Source of the DNA: Paractinoplanes polyasparticus
GTDB taxonomy: Bacteria > Actinomycetota > Actinomycetes > Mycobacteriales > Micromonosporaceae
Length of the DNA: 64,000 nt
NCBI RefSeq assembly: GCF_019710575.1
Contig: NZ_JAHWFK010000056.1
Span: 1 to 64,000, forward strand
Direction: 5' to 3'
Shown here: one piece after another, positions 46,064-54,108 of the stretch
Layout: every line of letters starts with the position of its first letter
Numbering within the stretch: position 1 is the stretch's first letter
The notes under the pieces: generated by a model
Databases searched by the model: none
What the model was told of the DNA's origin: nothing
What the model saw: only the letters and a program-made list of their open reading frames with translations
Program-made: the position numbers and the translations under genes

Positions 46064-46783
46064 ATGACCAACGAGGTTGCCGTTCCCCTGCTGCCCTGCC
46101 CGTCGATCGACGACGTCATCGCCTTCTACGAGGTTCTCGGCTTCAGCACCACCTACAAGCAGCGCAAACCCTATCCCTGCGCGGGACTGCAACGGGAAGG
46201 CCTGCACCTGCAGTTCTTCGAGATCGCCGGGTTCGATCCGGAGCAGTCCTACGGCTCCTGTCTCGTGATCACCCCGGACATCACGGAACTGCACCGGGCT
46301 TTCGCGGCCGGCATGCGGGCCGCGTACGGCAAGATCCTGGTGTCCGGAGTGCCGCGGATGACCCGGCCCAGGACTCGAAAGAACGCCGACGGGCTGGGCG
46401 GGTTCAGCGTCATCGACCCGGGCGGCAACTGGATCCGCGTCTTCCAGAAGCCCGCCACGGCGCCCACGCCGGCGCCCGCGCCCGCCGGACGACTCGCCAA
46501 AGCACTGGCGAACGCCGTCGTGCTGGCCGACTCCAAGGGTGACGCCGGCCAGGCCGTCCGCATTCTCGACAGCGCGTTGGCTCGCCCGCGGGCCGACGAC
46601 GACCCCGTCACACACCTGGAGGTTCTGGTGTACCGCGCGGAACTGGCGATGGCGCTGAACGACCGGGAAACCGCAACGGAGATGCTGGCCCGCGTCGAGC
46701 ACATCACGCTGAACGCGGACGAGACCGCGAGGGCGGCACCGAACTTCGAGATCGCCGCCGACCTCGCAGCGGCGCTGCGATGA
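46064..46783 (+). CDS. VOC (glyoxalase/bleomycin-resistance) protein with helical C-terminal extension
   Basis: 239 residues; AAGGAG precedes the ATG. The first 135 residues form a VOC fold (LPCPSIDDVIAFYEVLGFST; LHLQFFEI; GGFSVIDPGGNWIRVFQ). After a Pro/Ala linker (APTPAPAPAG) residues 145-239 are helical and resemble two TPR-like pairs (ALANAVVLADSKGDAGQAVR). The extension is unusual for the family and may bind a partner. Confidence 0.8.
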   Translation: MTNEVAVPLLPCPSIDDVIAFYEVLGFSTTYKQRKPYPCAGLQREGLHLQFFEIAGFDPEQSYGSCLVITPDITELHRAFAAGMRAAYGKILVSGVPRMTRPRTRKNADGLGGFSVIDPGGNWIRVFQKPATAPTPAPAPAGRLAKALANAVVLADSKGDAGQAVRILDSALARPRADDDPVTHLEVLVYRAELAMALNDRETATEMLARVEHITLNADETARAAPNFEIAADLAAALR

Positions 46784-46843
46784 GTTCGGCGGGGCAGTCG
46801 AATGCGGTCGCAGGCATCGCCCTCGGCCCATTAGCCTCATTCG

Positions 46844-47195
46844 ATGATCACGGTGACGCCGGTGCTGGAGCGGTGGTCCACTCACTGCCCGTTCTGGCCG
46901 GTCGAGAAGACCGACTTCCATGTCGCGGTTCCCCGATCGAGGGGCGGTGGTCCGGGTGTGGAAGGACGCCGGTCAACTTCCGTCCGGGCCGACCTTCGAC
47001 CCGGACGAGCCACACATCGACATCCCGCGCGACACCCTGCCGAACCTTCTGGGCGCGGTTCAGCAGGATCTCGCCGGTTTCCTGACCGCCCTGCGTCCTT
47101 GGGCACGGGGCATCAGCGCCGGCCGGGCCGACCCGTTCGCCGCGGCCGTGGACCGGCGTCTGCAGATCAGCGGGCCGGCGCAGGGAGACGGCTGA
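46844..47195 (+). pseudogene. Hypothetical protein gene with a probable frameshift
   Basis: From ATG 46844 the first ~30 codons (ERWSTHCPFWPVEKTDFHVA) have strong coding bias, but then the signal moves to a second frame reading GAVVRVWKDAGQLPSGPTFD, PDEPHIDIPRDTLPNLLGAV and on to a stop at 47195. The shift lies at 46932-46950, between a CCCC and a GGGG run. A shorter intact product from ATG 46920 (91 residues) is possible. The family is not recognised. It converges on the SRPBCC gene with one base between them. Confidence 0.5.
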
Positions 47196-47196
47196 C

Positions 47197-47634
47197 TCAG
47201 TGCCAGTCGCTGATCTGCACGTCGTCGGGCGCGGGGGCGCCGCGGCCGGTTTCGACCAGGGACTTCAGGCTCAGCAGGTAGGACGCCCACTTCGTGCTGC
47301 AATGGCTCATAAACTCGACGGGCTCGCGCCAGCCCTGGTGTTCGAACAGGACGATCGTGTAGTCGCCGTCCTGGCGCAGCTCGAAGTCGATGGTGGTGCC
47401 GATCCATTCCTCGGGGCCGTCGGCCACGCGCCAGCGGACGTGTTCGGCGGGGCGGGTCTCGAGGACCTCCATGTCGAAGCCGCCGACCGGGGGGAAGCGG
47501 AACTGGAGTACGCCGCCGGCCTCCTTGGTGTCGGCGGTCCACCACGCGGCCAGGCCGTCCACAGTGGTCAGAACCTCGTAGACCTGGTTCGGGGTCGCGT
47601 CCTTGACGCCGATGCGGTGCAGGATGTCAGGCAT
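47197..47634 (-). CDS. SRPBCC / AHSA1-like protein
   Basis: 145 residues of the START/Bet v 1-like fold: HRIGVKDATPNQVYEVLTTV, GLAAWWTAD, then VRWRVADGPEEWIGTTIDFE and the C-terminal helix WASYLLSLKSLVETG. AHSA1-type proteins bind hydrophobic ligands; activity unknown. Its ATG overlaps the end of the ArsR gene by 8 bp, placing it third in an SRPBCC-ArsR-SRPBCC operon. Confidence 0.85.
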   Translation of the reverse strand: MPDILHRIGVKDATPNQVYEVLTTVDGLAAWWTADTKEAGGVLQFRFPPVGGFDMEVLETRPAEHVRWRVADGPEEWIGTTIDFELRQDGDYTIVLFEHQGWREPVEFMSHCSTKWASYLLSLKSLVETGRGAPAPDDVQISDWH

Positions 47635-47971
47635 TGTTGTTCCTTTCGGTCTGGATGGTCTCGGCGATCCGCTTGATGCGGCGCAGGCGGGCGTCCCATT
47701 CGGCGCCGACCGCGGCCAGCTGGGTCACCGCGCGTTCGAGTTGGGTGTCGTCGACCTGGTAGCGCTTCTCGCGGCCGGTGGGGGCCGCACGGACGAGGCC
47801 GACCCGGTCGAGGACGCCGAGGTGCTTGGCGACTGCCTGCCGGGTGACCGGCAGATGGTGGCTGAGGGTGGTGGCGGTGCCGGGGCCGCCGGCCAGCAGC
47901 AGGTCGAGCAGGCGGCGGCGCGTGGGGTCGCCGATCGCCGACCAGAGGTCGTCGTCGACCGCGGTCGTCAC
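47627..47971 (-). CDS. ArsR-family regulator
   Basis: 114 residues from GTG 47971, overlapping the upstream SRPBCC stop (GTGA). Winged helix: DDDLWSAIGDPTRRRLLDLL, LPVTRQAVAKHLGVLDRVGL and wing GREKRYQV. There is no metal-binding Cys pair, so this belongs to the ArsR branch that pairs with SRPBCC proteins and senses something other than metals. It probably binds the two palindromes upstream of 48393. Confidence 0.92.
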   Translation of the reverse strand: MTTAVDDDLWSAIGDPTRRRLLDLLLAGGPGTATTLSHHLPVTRQAVAKHLGVLDRVGLVRAAPTGREKRYQVDDTQLERAVTQLAAVGAEWDARLRRIKRIAETIQTERNNNA

Positions 47972-48393
47972 GGGCGGACCGTCAGGGTGGCGACGTACGG
48001 GGCGACCCGCGGCAGGAAGTAGTCCCAGCCGTTCACGTGGTCCCTGCGCGCTTCCTCGTCGCGGTAGCCGGTCTCGGTCAGCTTGAGCAGTGTGCCGTCG
48101 CCCGATGGGACCAGCTCGAAGGTGACGAGCAGCGAGTTCTCGGCCGTCGCGGGCTCGCCGGGCGGCTGCGTCCAGCGGAACGTGAAGGTGCGGGGCGGTC
48201 GCACCTCGAGGACGGTGAACGCCTCCACCTTGTCGCCGCCGAAGCTGATCTCGCCGGTGGACCCGGGCACGGGCTCGTAGCGGGCCTCGTCGGGCCACCA
48301 CCGGCTGACGTGCCGGGGGTCGCTGACGACCTCGAACACCACGGTGGGTGAGGCCTCGATGTAGATCTCGCGCTCGATGGATCCGATCTCCAT
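47968..48393 (-). CDS. SRPBCC / AHSA1-like protein, first gene of the ArsR operon
   Basis: 141 residues: IEREIYIEASPTVVFEVVSD, WWPDEARYEPVPGSTGEISF, FRWTQPPGE and the C-terminal helix around YFLPRVAPYVATL. The ATG at 48393 has GGAGG nine bases upstream. It differs clearly from the other SRPBCC protein of the operon, so the two are not a recent duplication. Confidence 0.88.
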   Translation of the reverse strand: MEIGSIEREIYIEASPTVVFEVVSDPRHVSRWWPDEARYEPVPGSTGEISFGGDKVEAFTVLEVRPPRTFTFRWTQPPGEPATAENSLLVTFELVPSGDGTLLKLTETGYRDEEARRDHVNGWDYFLPRVAPYVATLTVRP

Positions 48394-48408
48394 GCCGCAC
48401 CTCCAATA

Positions 48409-48423
48409 GCAACCTTTGGTTGC
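48409..48423 (-). promoter_or_regulatory. Operator palindrome 1 of the ArsR/SRPBCC operon
   Basis: GCAACC-TTT-GGTTGC is a perfect 6-3-6 inverted repeat 16 bp upstream of the first SRPBCC start, close to where RNA polymerase would clear the promoter. It is the reverse complement of the core of the second copy. Confidence 0.75.
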
Positions 48424-48451
48424 ATCAGACAGTAGCGCGCAGGCCCGGCTA

Positions 48452-48470
48452 GCGCAACCAAAGGTTGCGC
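48452..48470 (-). promoter_or_regulatory. Operator palindrome 2 of the ArsR/SRPBCC operon
   Basis: GCGCAACC-AAA-GGTTGCGC is a perfect 8-3-8 inverted repeat. Its centre is 45 bp from that of copy 1, about four helical turns, so two repressor dimers could bind the same DNA face. It also lies only 4 bp from the stop of the sigma gene. Confidence 0.75.
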
Positions 48471-48474
48471 GACG

Positions 48475-49137
48475 TCAGGCGAAGAGCCGGAACAACTCCG
48501 GGTCGACGAACGTCACACAGCTTCGGATCAGGCCGTCACGCACGGCGAAGAGCTGGATGGAGTGCGCGCCCGACGGCGTGTACGCCGCCAGTGCCGGGCC
48601 GCCGTTGGCCCGTACGGGACGCAGGCGCCAGCCCGTCCCGCGCATCTCGAAGACCCGGCGCAGGAACTCGGCGTAGTGGTCCCGCCCGGCCAGCCAGAGG
48701 TTGACCGGCGGCATCTCGAGCTCCACGTCCTCGGCCCGCTGCCGAGCCGGCAACAACTGCAGCGCCGCCACGAAAGCCAGCCGCAGCCCCGCCCGCTGCT
48801 GCACCGCGTCGGCCGGATCACCCAGCCGCGCATCGGGAAACGGCTGCAACCACGGCACCTCGGGACTGGGGGTCAGCGCCGCGTACGGGTCATCCCCGGC
48901 CGCCCCCAGCCCGCTCGGCAACGGTCTGCGGGCCCGGCCCTCCAGCGCGGTCAGGCACACGTTCGTCGCGATGCGATGCAGCCACGTACGCAGTGAGGCC
49001 TTCTCCGCGTCGTACCGGTCGGCCGCCTGCCAGGCGCGCAGCAACGTCTCCTGCACCAGGTCCTCCGCCTCGTCGACGGAACCGACCATCCGGTAGCAGT
49101 GCGCGAGCAATTCGCCGCGATAGCCCTGCAGCTCCAC
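48475..49137 (-). CDS. ECF sigma factor variant lacking region 4, sigma2 fused directly to a SnoaL-like domain
   Basis: 220 residues from GTG 49137. Region 2 is intact (GYRGELLAHCYRMVGSVDEA, DLVQETLLRAWQA, RTWLHRIATNVC). After VAALQLLPARQRA, where region 4 should begin, the sequence jumps to EDVELEMPPVNLWLAGRDHY, the SnoaL-like domain normally found about 100 residues later. The junction is near 48730-48740 and in frame. Intact relatives are about 320 residues. Without region 4 it cannot read a -35 element in the usual way, so it is either dead or a core-binding variant. Codon use is normal. Confidence 0.8.
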   Translation of the reverse strand: MELQGYRGELLAHCYRMVGSVDEAEDLVQETLLRAWQAADRYDAEKASLRTWLHRIATNVCLTALEGRARRPLPSGLGAAGDDPYAALTPSPEVPWLQPFPDARLGDPADAVQQRAGLRLAFVAALQLLPARQRAEDVELEMPPVNLWLAGRDHYAEFLRRVFEMRGTGWRLRPVRANGGPALAAYTPSGAHSIQLFAVRDGLIRSCVTFVDPELFRLFA

Positions 49138-49205
49138 GCCGATGAGTTTGCCGCTGTTCGCCGGTAAGTAACAGACGACAAGCCACCACAGGAAGGGACT
49201 CCCCC

Positions 49206-49751
49206 ATGGGTGAGGTCATCGTCATTCAGTTCACCACGCTCGACGGCGTCGTCTCGGACCCCGACGGACGCTGGGGCACCGGCCACGGCGGCTGGGCCTT
49301 CAAGTACGGGGCCGGACCCGTCAGCGGCGACAAGTTCCGCCTGGGCGGGCGCATGGAGCAGGGTGTGCAGCTCTACGGCCGGCGCACCTGGGAGCACTTC
49401 GCCCAGCTCTGGCCGAGCCGCGACACCGGCTACGCAAAACTCATGAACACCGTGCCGAAGCGCATTGCCACGCGTACGCCCATGGACTCCACCCGCTGGG
49501 CCAACTCGGCTGTCATCGTGGGCGACCCGCTGGCCTGGGTGACCGGCGAGCGCACCCGGCGCGACGTCATCGTGATCGGCAGCCTGTCCCTGGTGCGTGC
49601 CCTGGCCACGGCCGACCTGATCGACGAGTACCGCCTGATCACGTTCCCCACGGTCATCGGAGCGGGCGACCGGTTGCCGATCACCGGCGACTTCCGGTTC
49701 AGCGTCGTCGAGCAGGCCGACGCGACCGCCTTCGCCGTCCTGCGCCGCTGA
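49206..49751 (+). CDS. Dihydrofolate-reductase-like / RibD C-terminal family protein
   Basis: 181 residues with the RibD_C fold: VIVIQFTTLDGVVSDPDGRW, QLYGRRTWEHFAQLW, then DVIVIGSLSLVRALATADLI and DEYRLITFPTVIGAGDRL. Such proteins are probable NADPH-dependent reductases of unknown substrate. GGAAGGGA precedes the ATG. It is divergent from the truncated sigma gene. Relatives are often encoded beside ECF sigma genes with SnoaL domains. Confidence 0.87.
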   Translation: MGEVIVIQFTTLDGVVSDPDGRWGTGHGGWAFKYGAGPVSGDKFRLGGRMEQGVQLYGRRTWEHFAQLWPSRDTGYAKLMNTVPKRIATRTPMDSTRWANSAVIVGDPLAWVTGERTRRDVIVIGSLSLVRALATADLIDEYRLITFPTVIGAGDRLPITGDFRFSVVEQADATAFAVLRR

Positions 49752-49754
49752 CGG

Positions 49755-50628
<874 letters not shown>

Positions 50629-50885
50629 CGCCACCGCCTCTCCTCGTGTCCGGTCGCGTCGCGCGCATCAGTGTGCGGCGACCGGCGACAGGGGCCTCCC
50701 CCGGAACGGATGAGGCACTGGTAACGTCGTCGGTGGCGTGGCCCACGCCCAACCTCCGGTGACCGTCCCCGACGCGCGGTCCTTGTCAGAGGCAAAGGGA
50801 TTCTCATCTCGGGTCGCTGTCCTCGTTCGTTGTCTCGGACGTCTTGGTCGCGCGGGGGATCGACGCACGGGACTGCGGAGGGCCG

Positions 50886-51887
50886 ATGACAGCCAACAGG
50901 AACTTCAAGCGCCGGGTGCGTGCCCGCGCCGCCAAGACCGGCGAGTCCTACACCGCTGCGTTGCGGCACTTCCGCGCGACTCCGCCAGGAGAATCGATGC
51001 CGAAGAACACTGCCCTGCGACTGTCCGTCGCTCAACTGACCGTCGCTCCCGACCCCGGTGACACGGCGGCCCTGCGCGACAGCGGCGAGCAGATCCGTCG
51101 CCTCATGCACGAAGCCCACGCAGCCGGGGCCCGGCTGCTGCACCTGCCCGAGGGCGCGCTGACCTGTCCCGACAAGAGGGTCATGTCAGCAACCGGTCCG
51201 CAGAACATCGGCCCGGCCGACTGGAGCCGGGCCGACTGGGCAACCCTGGCCGGCGAGCTCCGGGCGATCACGGAGCTCGCCGGCGAACTGCGGCTGTGGA
51301 CCGTCCTGGGCTCGGTCCACCGGCTGACCGCGCCACGCCGCCCGCACCTCAGCCTGTACGTCATCTCGGACAGCGGCACGATCGCCACCCGGTACGACGA
51401 GCGGATGCTGTCCAACACCAAGGTCAGCCACCTGTACACCCCCGGCTCGGAGCCGGTCACGTTCACCGTCGACGGCGTACGTCTCGGCTGTTCGCTCGGC
51501 ATGGAGGCGGCCTTTCCCGAGATCTTCGGAGAGTACGAGCGCCTCGATGTCGACTGCGTCCTGTTCTCGACCCATGGCCCGGGGACGGCCGTCAACAACG
51601 GCCCGTTCGCCCTGCAGGCGCAGGCGCTGGCCGCGGCCAGCAGCTACTGGGTCAGCTACGCCGGCACGGCTCAGGACGCTCCGAACGCCCCGTCCGGCGT
51701 CGTCGGCCCCAACGGCGACTGGCTCACCCGCTGCCCACCGGAACCCGTGCCCGCCATCGCCACGACGGAGCTCGACCTGAGCACCGAGAACTACGCACGC
51801 CCGTGGCGACGGGTGGCCCGAAGCGGTCTGTACGCCCAGCACCAGGCGCCCGACGACCCCAGAAGCCTCGACCGGGTCAATCCCTGA
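50886..51887 (+). CDS. Carbon-nitrogen hydrolase (nitrilase family) with a basic N-terminal extension
   Basis: 333 residues from ATG 50886 (GCGGAGGG upstream). The nitrilase triad is complete: Glu89 (LPEGAL), Lys179 (SNTKVSH) and Cys202 (LGCSLGMEAAFPEIF). Members hydrolyse amides, carbamoyl groups or nitriles. The first 45 residues, NRNFKRRVRARAAKTGESYT followed by AALRHFR, are basic and helical, unlike nitrilases. They match a short motif seen at the start of unrelated actinobacterial proteins, perhaps a nucleic-acid-binding tag. ATG 50998 (MPKNTALRL) would give a conventional nitrilase. Confidence 0.85.
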   Translation: MTANRNFKRRVRARAAKTGESYTAALRHFRATPPGESMPKNTALRLSVAQLTVAPDPGDTAALRDSGEQIRRLMHEAHAAGARLLHLPEGALTCPDKRVMSATGPQNIGPADWSRADWATLAGELRAITELAGELRLWTVLGSVHRLTAPRRPHLSLYVISDSGTIATRYDERMLSNTKVSHLYTPGSEPVTFTVDGVRLGCSLGMEAAFPEIFGEYERLDVDCVLFSTHGPGTAVNNGPFALQAQALAAASSYWVSYAGTAQDAPNAPSGVVGPNGDWLTRCPPEPVPAIATTELDLSTENYARPWRRVARSGLYAQHQAPDDPRSLDRVNP

Positions 51888-51897
51888 CCATCTCGAT

Positions 51898-51928
51898 GTC
51901 GCCGGCCGGCACCCCGCCGGTCGGCGAC
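51898..51928. terminator. Bidirectional hairpin between convergent nitrilase and AraC genes
   Basis: A 13-bp stem starting GTCGCCGGCCGGC with one G-U pair and loop ACCCC begins 11 bp after the nitrilase stop and ends 9 bp before the AraC stop. Confidence 0.7.
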
Positions 51929-51936
51929 ACCTCACC

Positions 51937-52833
51937 TCACACAGGCTGGACGATCTCGGTCTCCCACGTCGCCGGGTCCGGGTGGTCCCCCGGATCGGTC
52001 AGGTACGTCTCCCGGGGCGCTCCGGCCGCGGACAGTCCCTGGTCGCGCATCCACTTCTCGATCTGCTGGTAGGACTCGGGCAGGCCGTCGTAAGGTCCAC
52101 GATGGATGGTGACCACGGCGCGACCCGCGGGGATGACGATCGCCTCGATCCCGTCCGCGAGGACGGCCGACGGCGGCTCGGCGACGGTTATGCCGCTCTC
52201 CATGACGAGCGACCCCATCCCCACCTCCGGGTAGCGGGCGAACGGCGGCCCGGCGATCGCCAGGCCCTGCCGCTGGGCGTAGTCGAACACCGCGGGCAGG
52301 CACTCGGCGAGCGCGGTCGCGATCTCGTCGCGCGTGACCCGGCGGCGTATCACCAGGGCGTGGACGGTGGGCAGGTCACGAACCGAGATGTCCAGGGGCA
52401 CAGCGGTTTTCCTCTCGGTGATGCTGATGCGATAGAGGCTGACGCAGGGTGCCGCCGACGTCACCGTCGAGGCGTGTACGGCGGCGATGTTCCGCCCGGG
52501 AACGGTCAGCCCGCGGGCGCGGTAGCTCTGCGGGCTGCGGCCGAGGTGGCGGGTGAACGTACGGGTGAAGACCTCGTGACTGCCGAAGCCGTGGTCGAAC
52601 GCGATCACCGACACCCGGCGGTCGCCGGTCACCAGTTCGCCCGCGGCCCGGGCCAGCCGTACCCGCGTCGTGTAGGCCTTCGGCGTCTGACCCGTCAGCC
52701 GCCGGAACCGGCGGTGCAGATCGAAACGCGATCGGTTGGCCCACCGAGCCAGGGCGGGCAGCGAGACGTCCTCACTCAGCCGGGAGTTGACGACGGCGAG
52801 GAGTTGCAGCAGTTCGCGGGTGGGCGACGACAC
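51937..52833 (-). CDS. AraC-family regulator with GyrI-like effector domain
   Basis: 298 residues. The double helix-turn-helix is N-terminal (about 8-108: WANRSRFDLHRRFRRLTGQT, FDHGFGSHEVFTRTFTRHLG). The GyrI-like effector-binding domain is C-terminal (about 145-298: TVHALVIRRRVTRDEI, VIPAGRAVVTIHRGPYDGLP). This is the BltR/Rob-like arrangement that senses hydrophobic drugs. It is divergent from the epoxide hydrolase gene (107 bp between), its likely target. Confidence 0.9.
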   Translation of the reverse strand: MSSPTRELLQLLAVVNSRLSEDVSLPALARWANRSRFDLHRRFRRLTGQTPKAYTTRVRLARAAGELVTGDRRVSVIAFDHGFGSHEVFTRTFTRHLGRSPQSYRARGLTVPGRNIAAVHASTVTSAAPCVSLYRISITERKTAVPLDISVRDLPTVHALVIRRRVTRDEIATALAECLPAVFDYAQRQGLAIAGPPFARYPEVGMGSLVMESGITVAEPPSAVLADGIEAIVIPAGRAVVTIHRGPYDGLPESYQQIEKWMRDQGLSAAGAPRETYLTDPGDHPDPATWETEIVQPV

Positions 52834-52940
52834 GATTGGACGCTACCAATCAGGTCCGGCCACCGGTTGACGGTTCTTGCGCAGCCGGAGCACCGGCATC
52901 CGGACAGGAATTGGCCTGAAGGGGTTTTAGCGTCGCTCGC

Positions 52941-54092
52941 ATGACGAACAGCCAATCGGACGTCCGCCCGTTCCGTATCGACATTCCGCAGGCGCAGCTC
53001 GACGACCTGAAGGCCCGTCTGGCCAACACCCGGTGGCCGGACGAGCTGCCCGGGGTCGGCTGGAGCCGCGGAGTTCCCGTCGGATACCTGCGGGAGGTCG
53101 CTGACTACTGGCGCACCGGCTACGACTGGCGGGTCCAGGAAGCGGCGCTCAACCAGTACCCGCAGGGCCTGACCACCATCGACGGGCAGAACGTGCACTT
53201 CCTGCACGTGCCCTCGCCCGAGCCGGAGGCCAAGCCGCTGGTCCTGTTGCACGGCTGGCCCGGCGGGGTGGTGGACTTCCTCGACGTCATCGGGCCGCTG
53301 ACCGATCCCCGTAGCCACGGCGGCGACCCCGCCGACGCCTTTCATCTGGTGATCCCGTCGCTGCCGGGATTCGGGTTCTCCACCCCGCTGGCCGGGCCGG
53401 GGATGAATGCGACCCGGGTGGCCGGGATCCTGGTGGCGCTGATGGCCCGGCTCGGGTACGACCGGTACGGCGTACAGGGCTACGACTGGGGCGCGTGGAT
53501 CGGCCCCAAGCTGGGCGAGCAGGACCCGGAGCGGGTCATCGGCGTCCACCTCACCGCGATGGTCACCATCCCGGTCGGCGCCGACGGCGAGATGGACGGC
53601 CTCAGCGAGGTCGACCAGCAGCGGTGGCAGCGCATGCAGGACTCCAACGACGGCTACCTGCGCTGCAACAGCAAACGCCCGCAGACGGTCGGGTACGGCC
53701 TGACCGATTCCCCGGTCGGGCAGCTCGCCTGGATCGTGGAGAAGTTCAAGGAGCTCACCGATCCGGAGGAGGGGCTGCCGGAGGACAGCATCGACCGCGA
53801 CCGCATCCTCACCGACGTCTCGATCTACTGGCTGACCGGCACCGCCGTCTCCGCCGCCCAGATCTACTACGAGGAGTTCTCCGCGAGCGCACCGAGCAGC
53901 GCCGGCCGGCGCGGGACCGTGCCCACCGGCGTCCTCGTGTCCGGTCAGGACCTCGCGATCCGGCCGTGGGCCGAGCGTGACCACCACATCGTGCACTGGA
54001 CCGAACTCGGCAAGGGCGGGCACTTCCTCGCCCTGGAAGCGCCCGAGCTGCTGGTTGACGACGTCCGCACGTTCTTCCGAAAGCTACGGTGA
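52941..54092 (+). CDS. Epoxide hydrolase (EHN + alpha/beta-hydrolase)
   Basis: 383 residues. The N-terminal EHN domain (RPFRIDIPQAQLDDLKARLA, WPDELPGVGWSRGVP) precedes the alpha/beta-hydrolase core with oxyanion motif HGWPG, nucleophile Asp182 in QGYDWGAW and His361 in KGGHFLALE. These are the residues of microsomal-type epoxide hydrolases, which open epoxides to diols. It is probably controlled by the divergent AraC regulator. Confidence 0.92.
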   Translation: MTNSQSDVRPFRIDIPQAQLDDLKARLANTRWPDELPGVGWSRGVPVGYLREVADYWRTGYDWRVQEAALNQYPQGLTTIDGQNVHFLHVPSPEPEAKPLVLLHGWPGGVVDFLDVIGPLTDPRSHGGDPADAFHLVIPSLPGFGFSTPLAGPGMNATRVAGILVALMARLGYDRYGVQGYDWGAWIGPKLGEQDPERVIGVHLTAMVTIPVGADGEMDGLSEVDQQRWQRMQDSNDGYLRCNSKRPQTVGYGLTDSPVGQLAWIVEKFKELTDPEEGLPEDSIDRDRILTDVSIYWLTGTAVSAAQIYYEEFSASAPSSAGRRGTVPTGVLVSGQDLAIRPWAERDHHIVHWTELGKGGHFLALEAPELLVDDVRTFFRKLR

Positions 54093-54108
54093 CGGGACGC
54101 CTTCGCGG

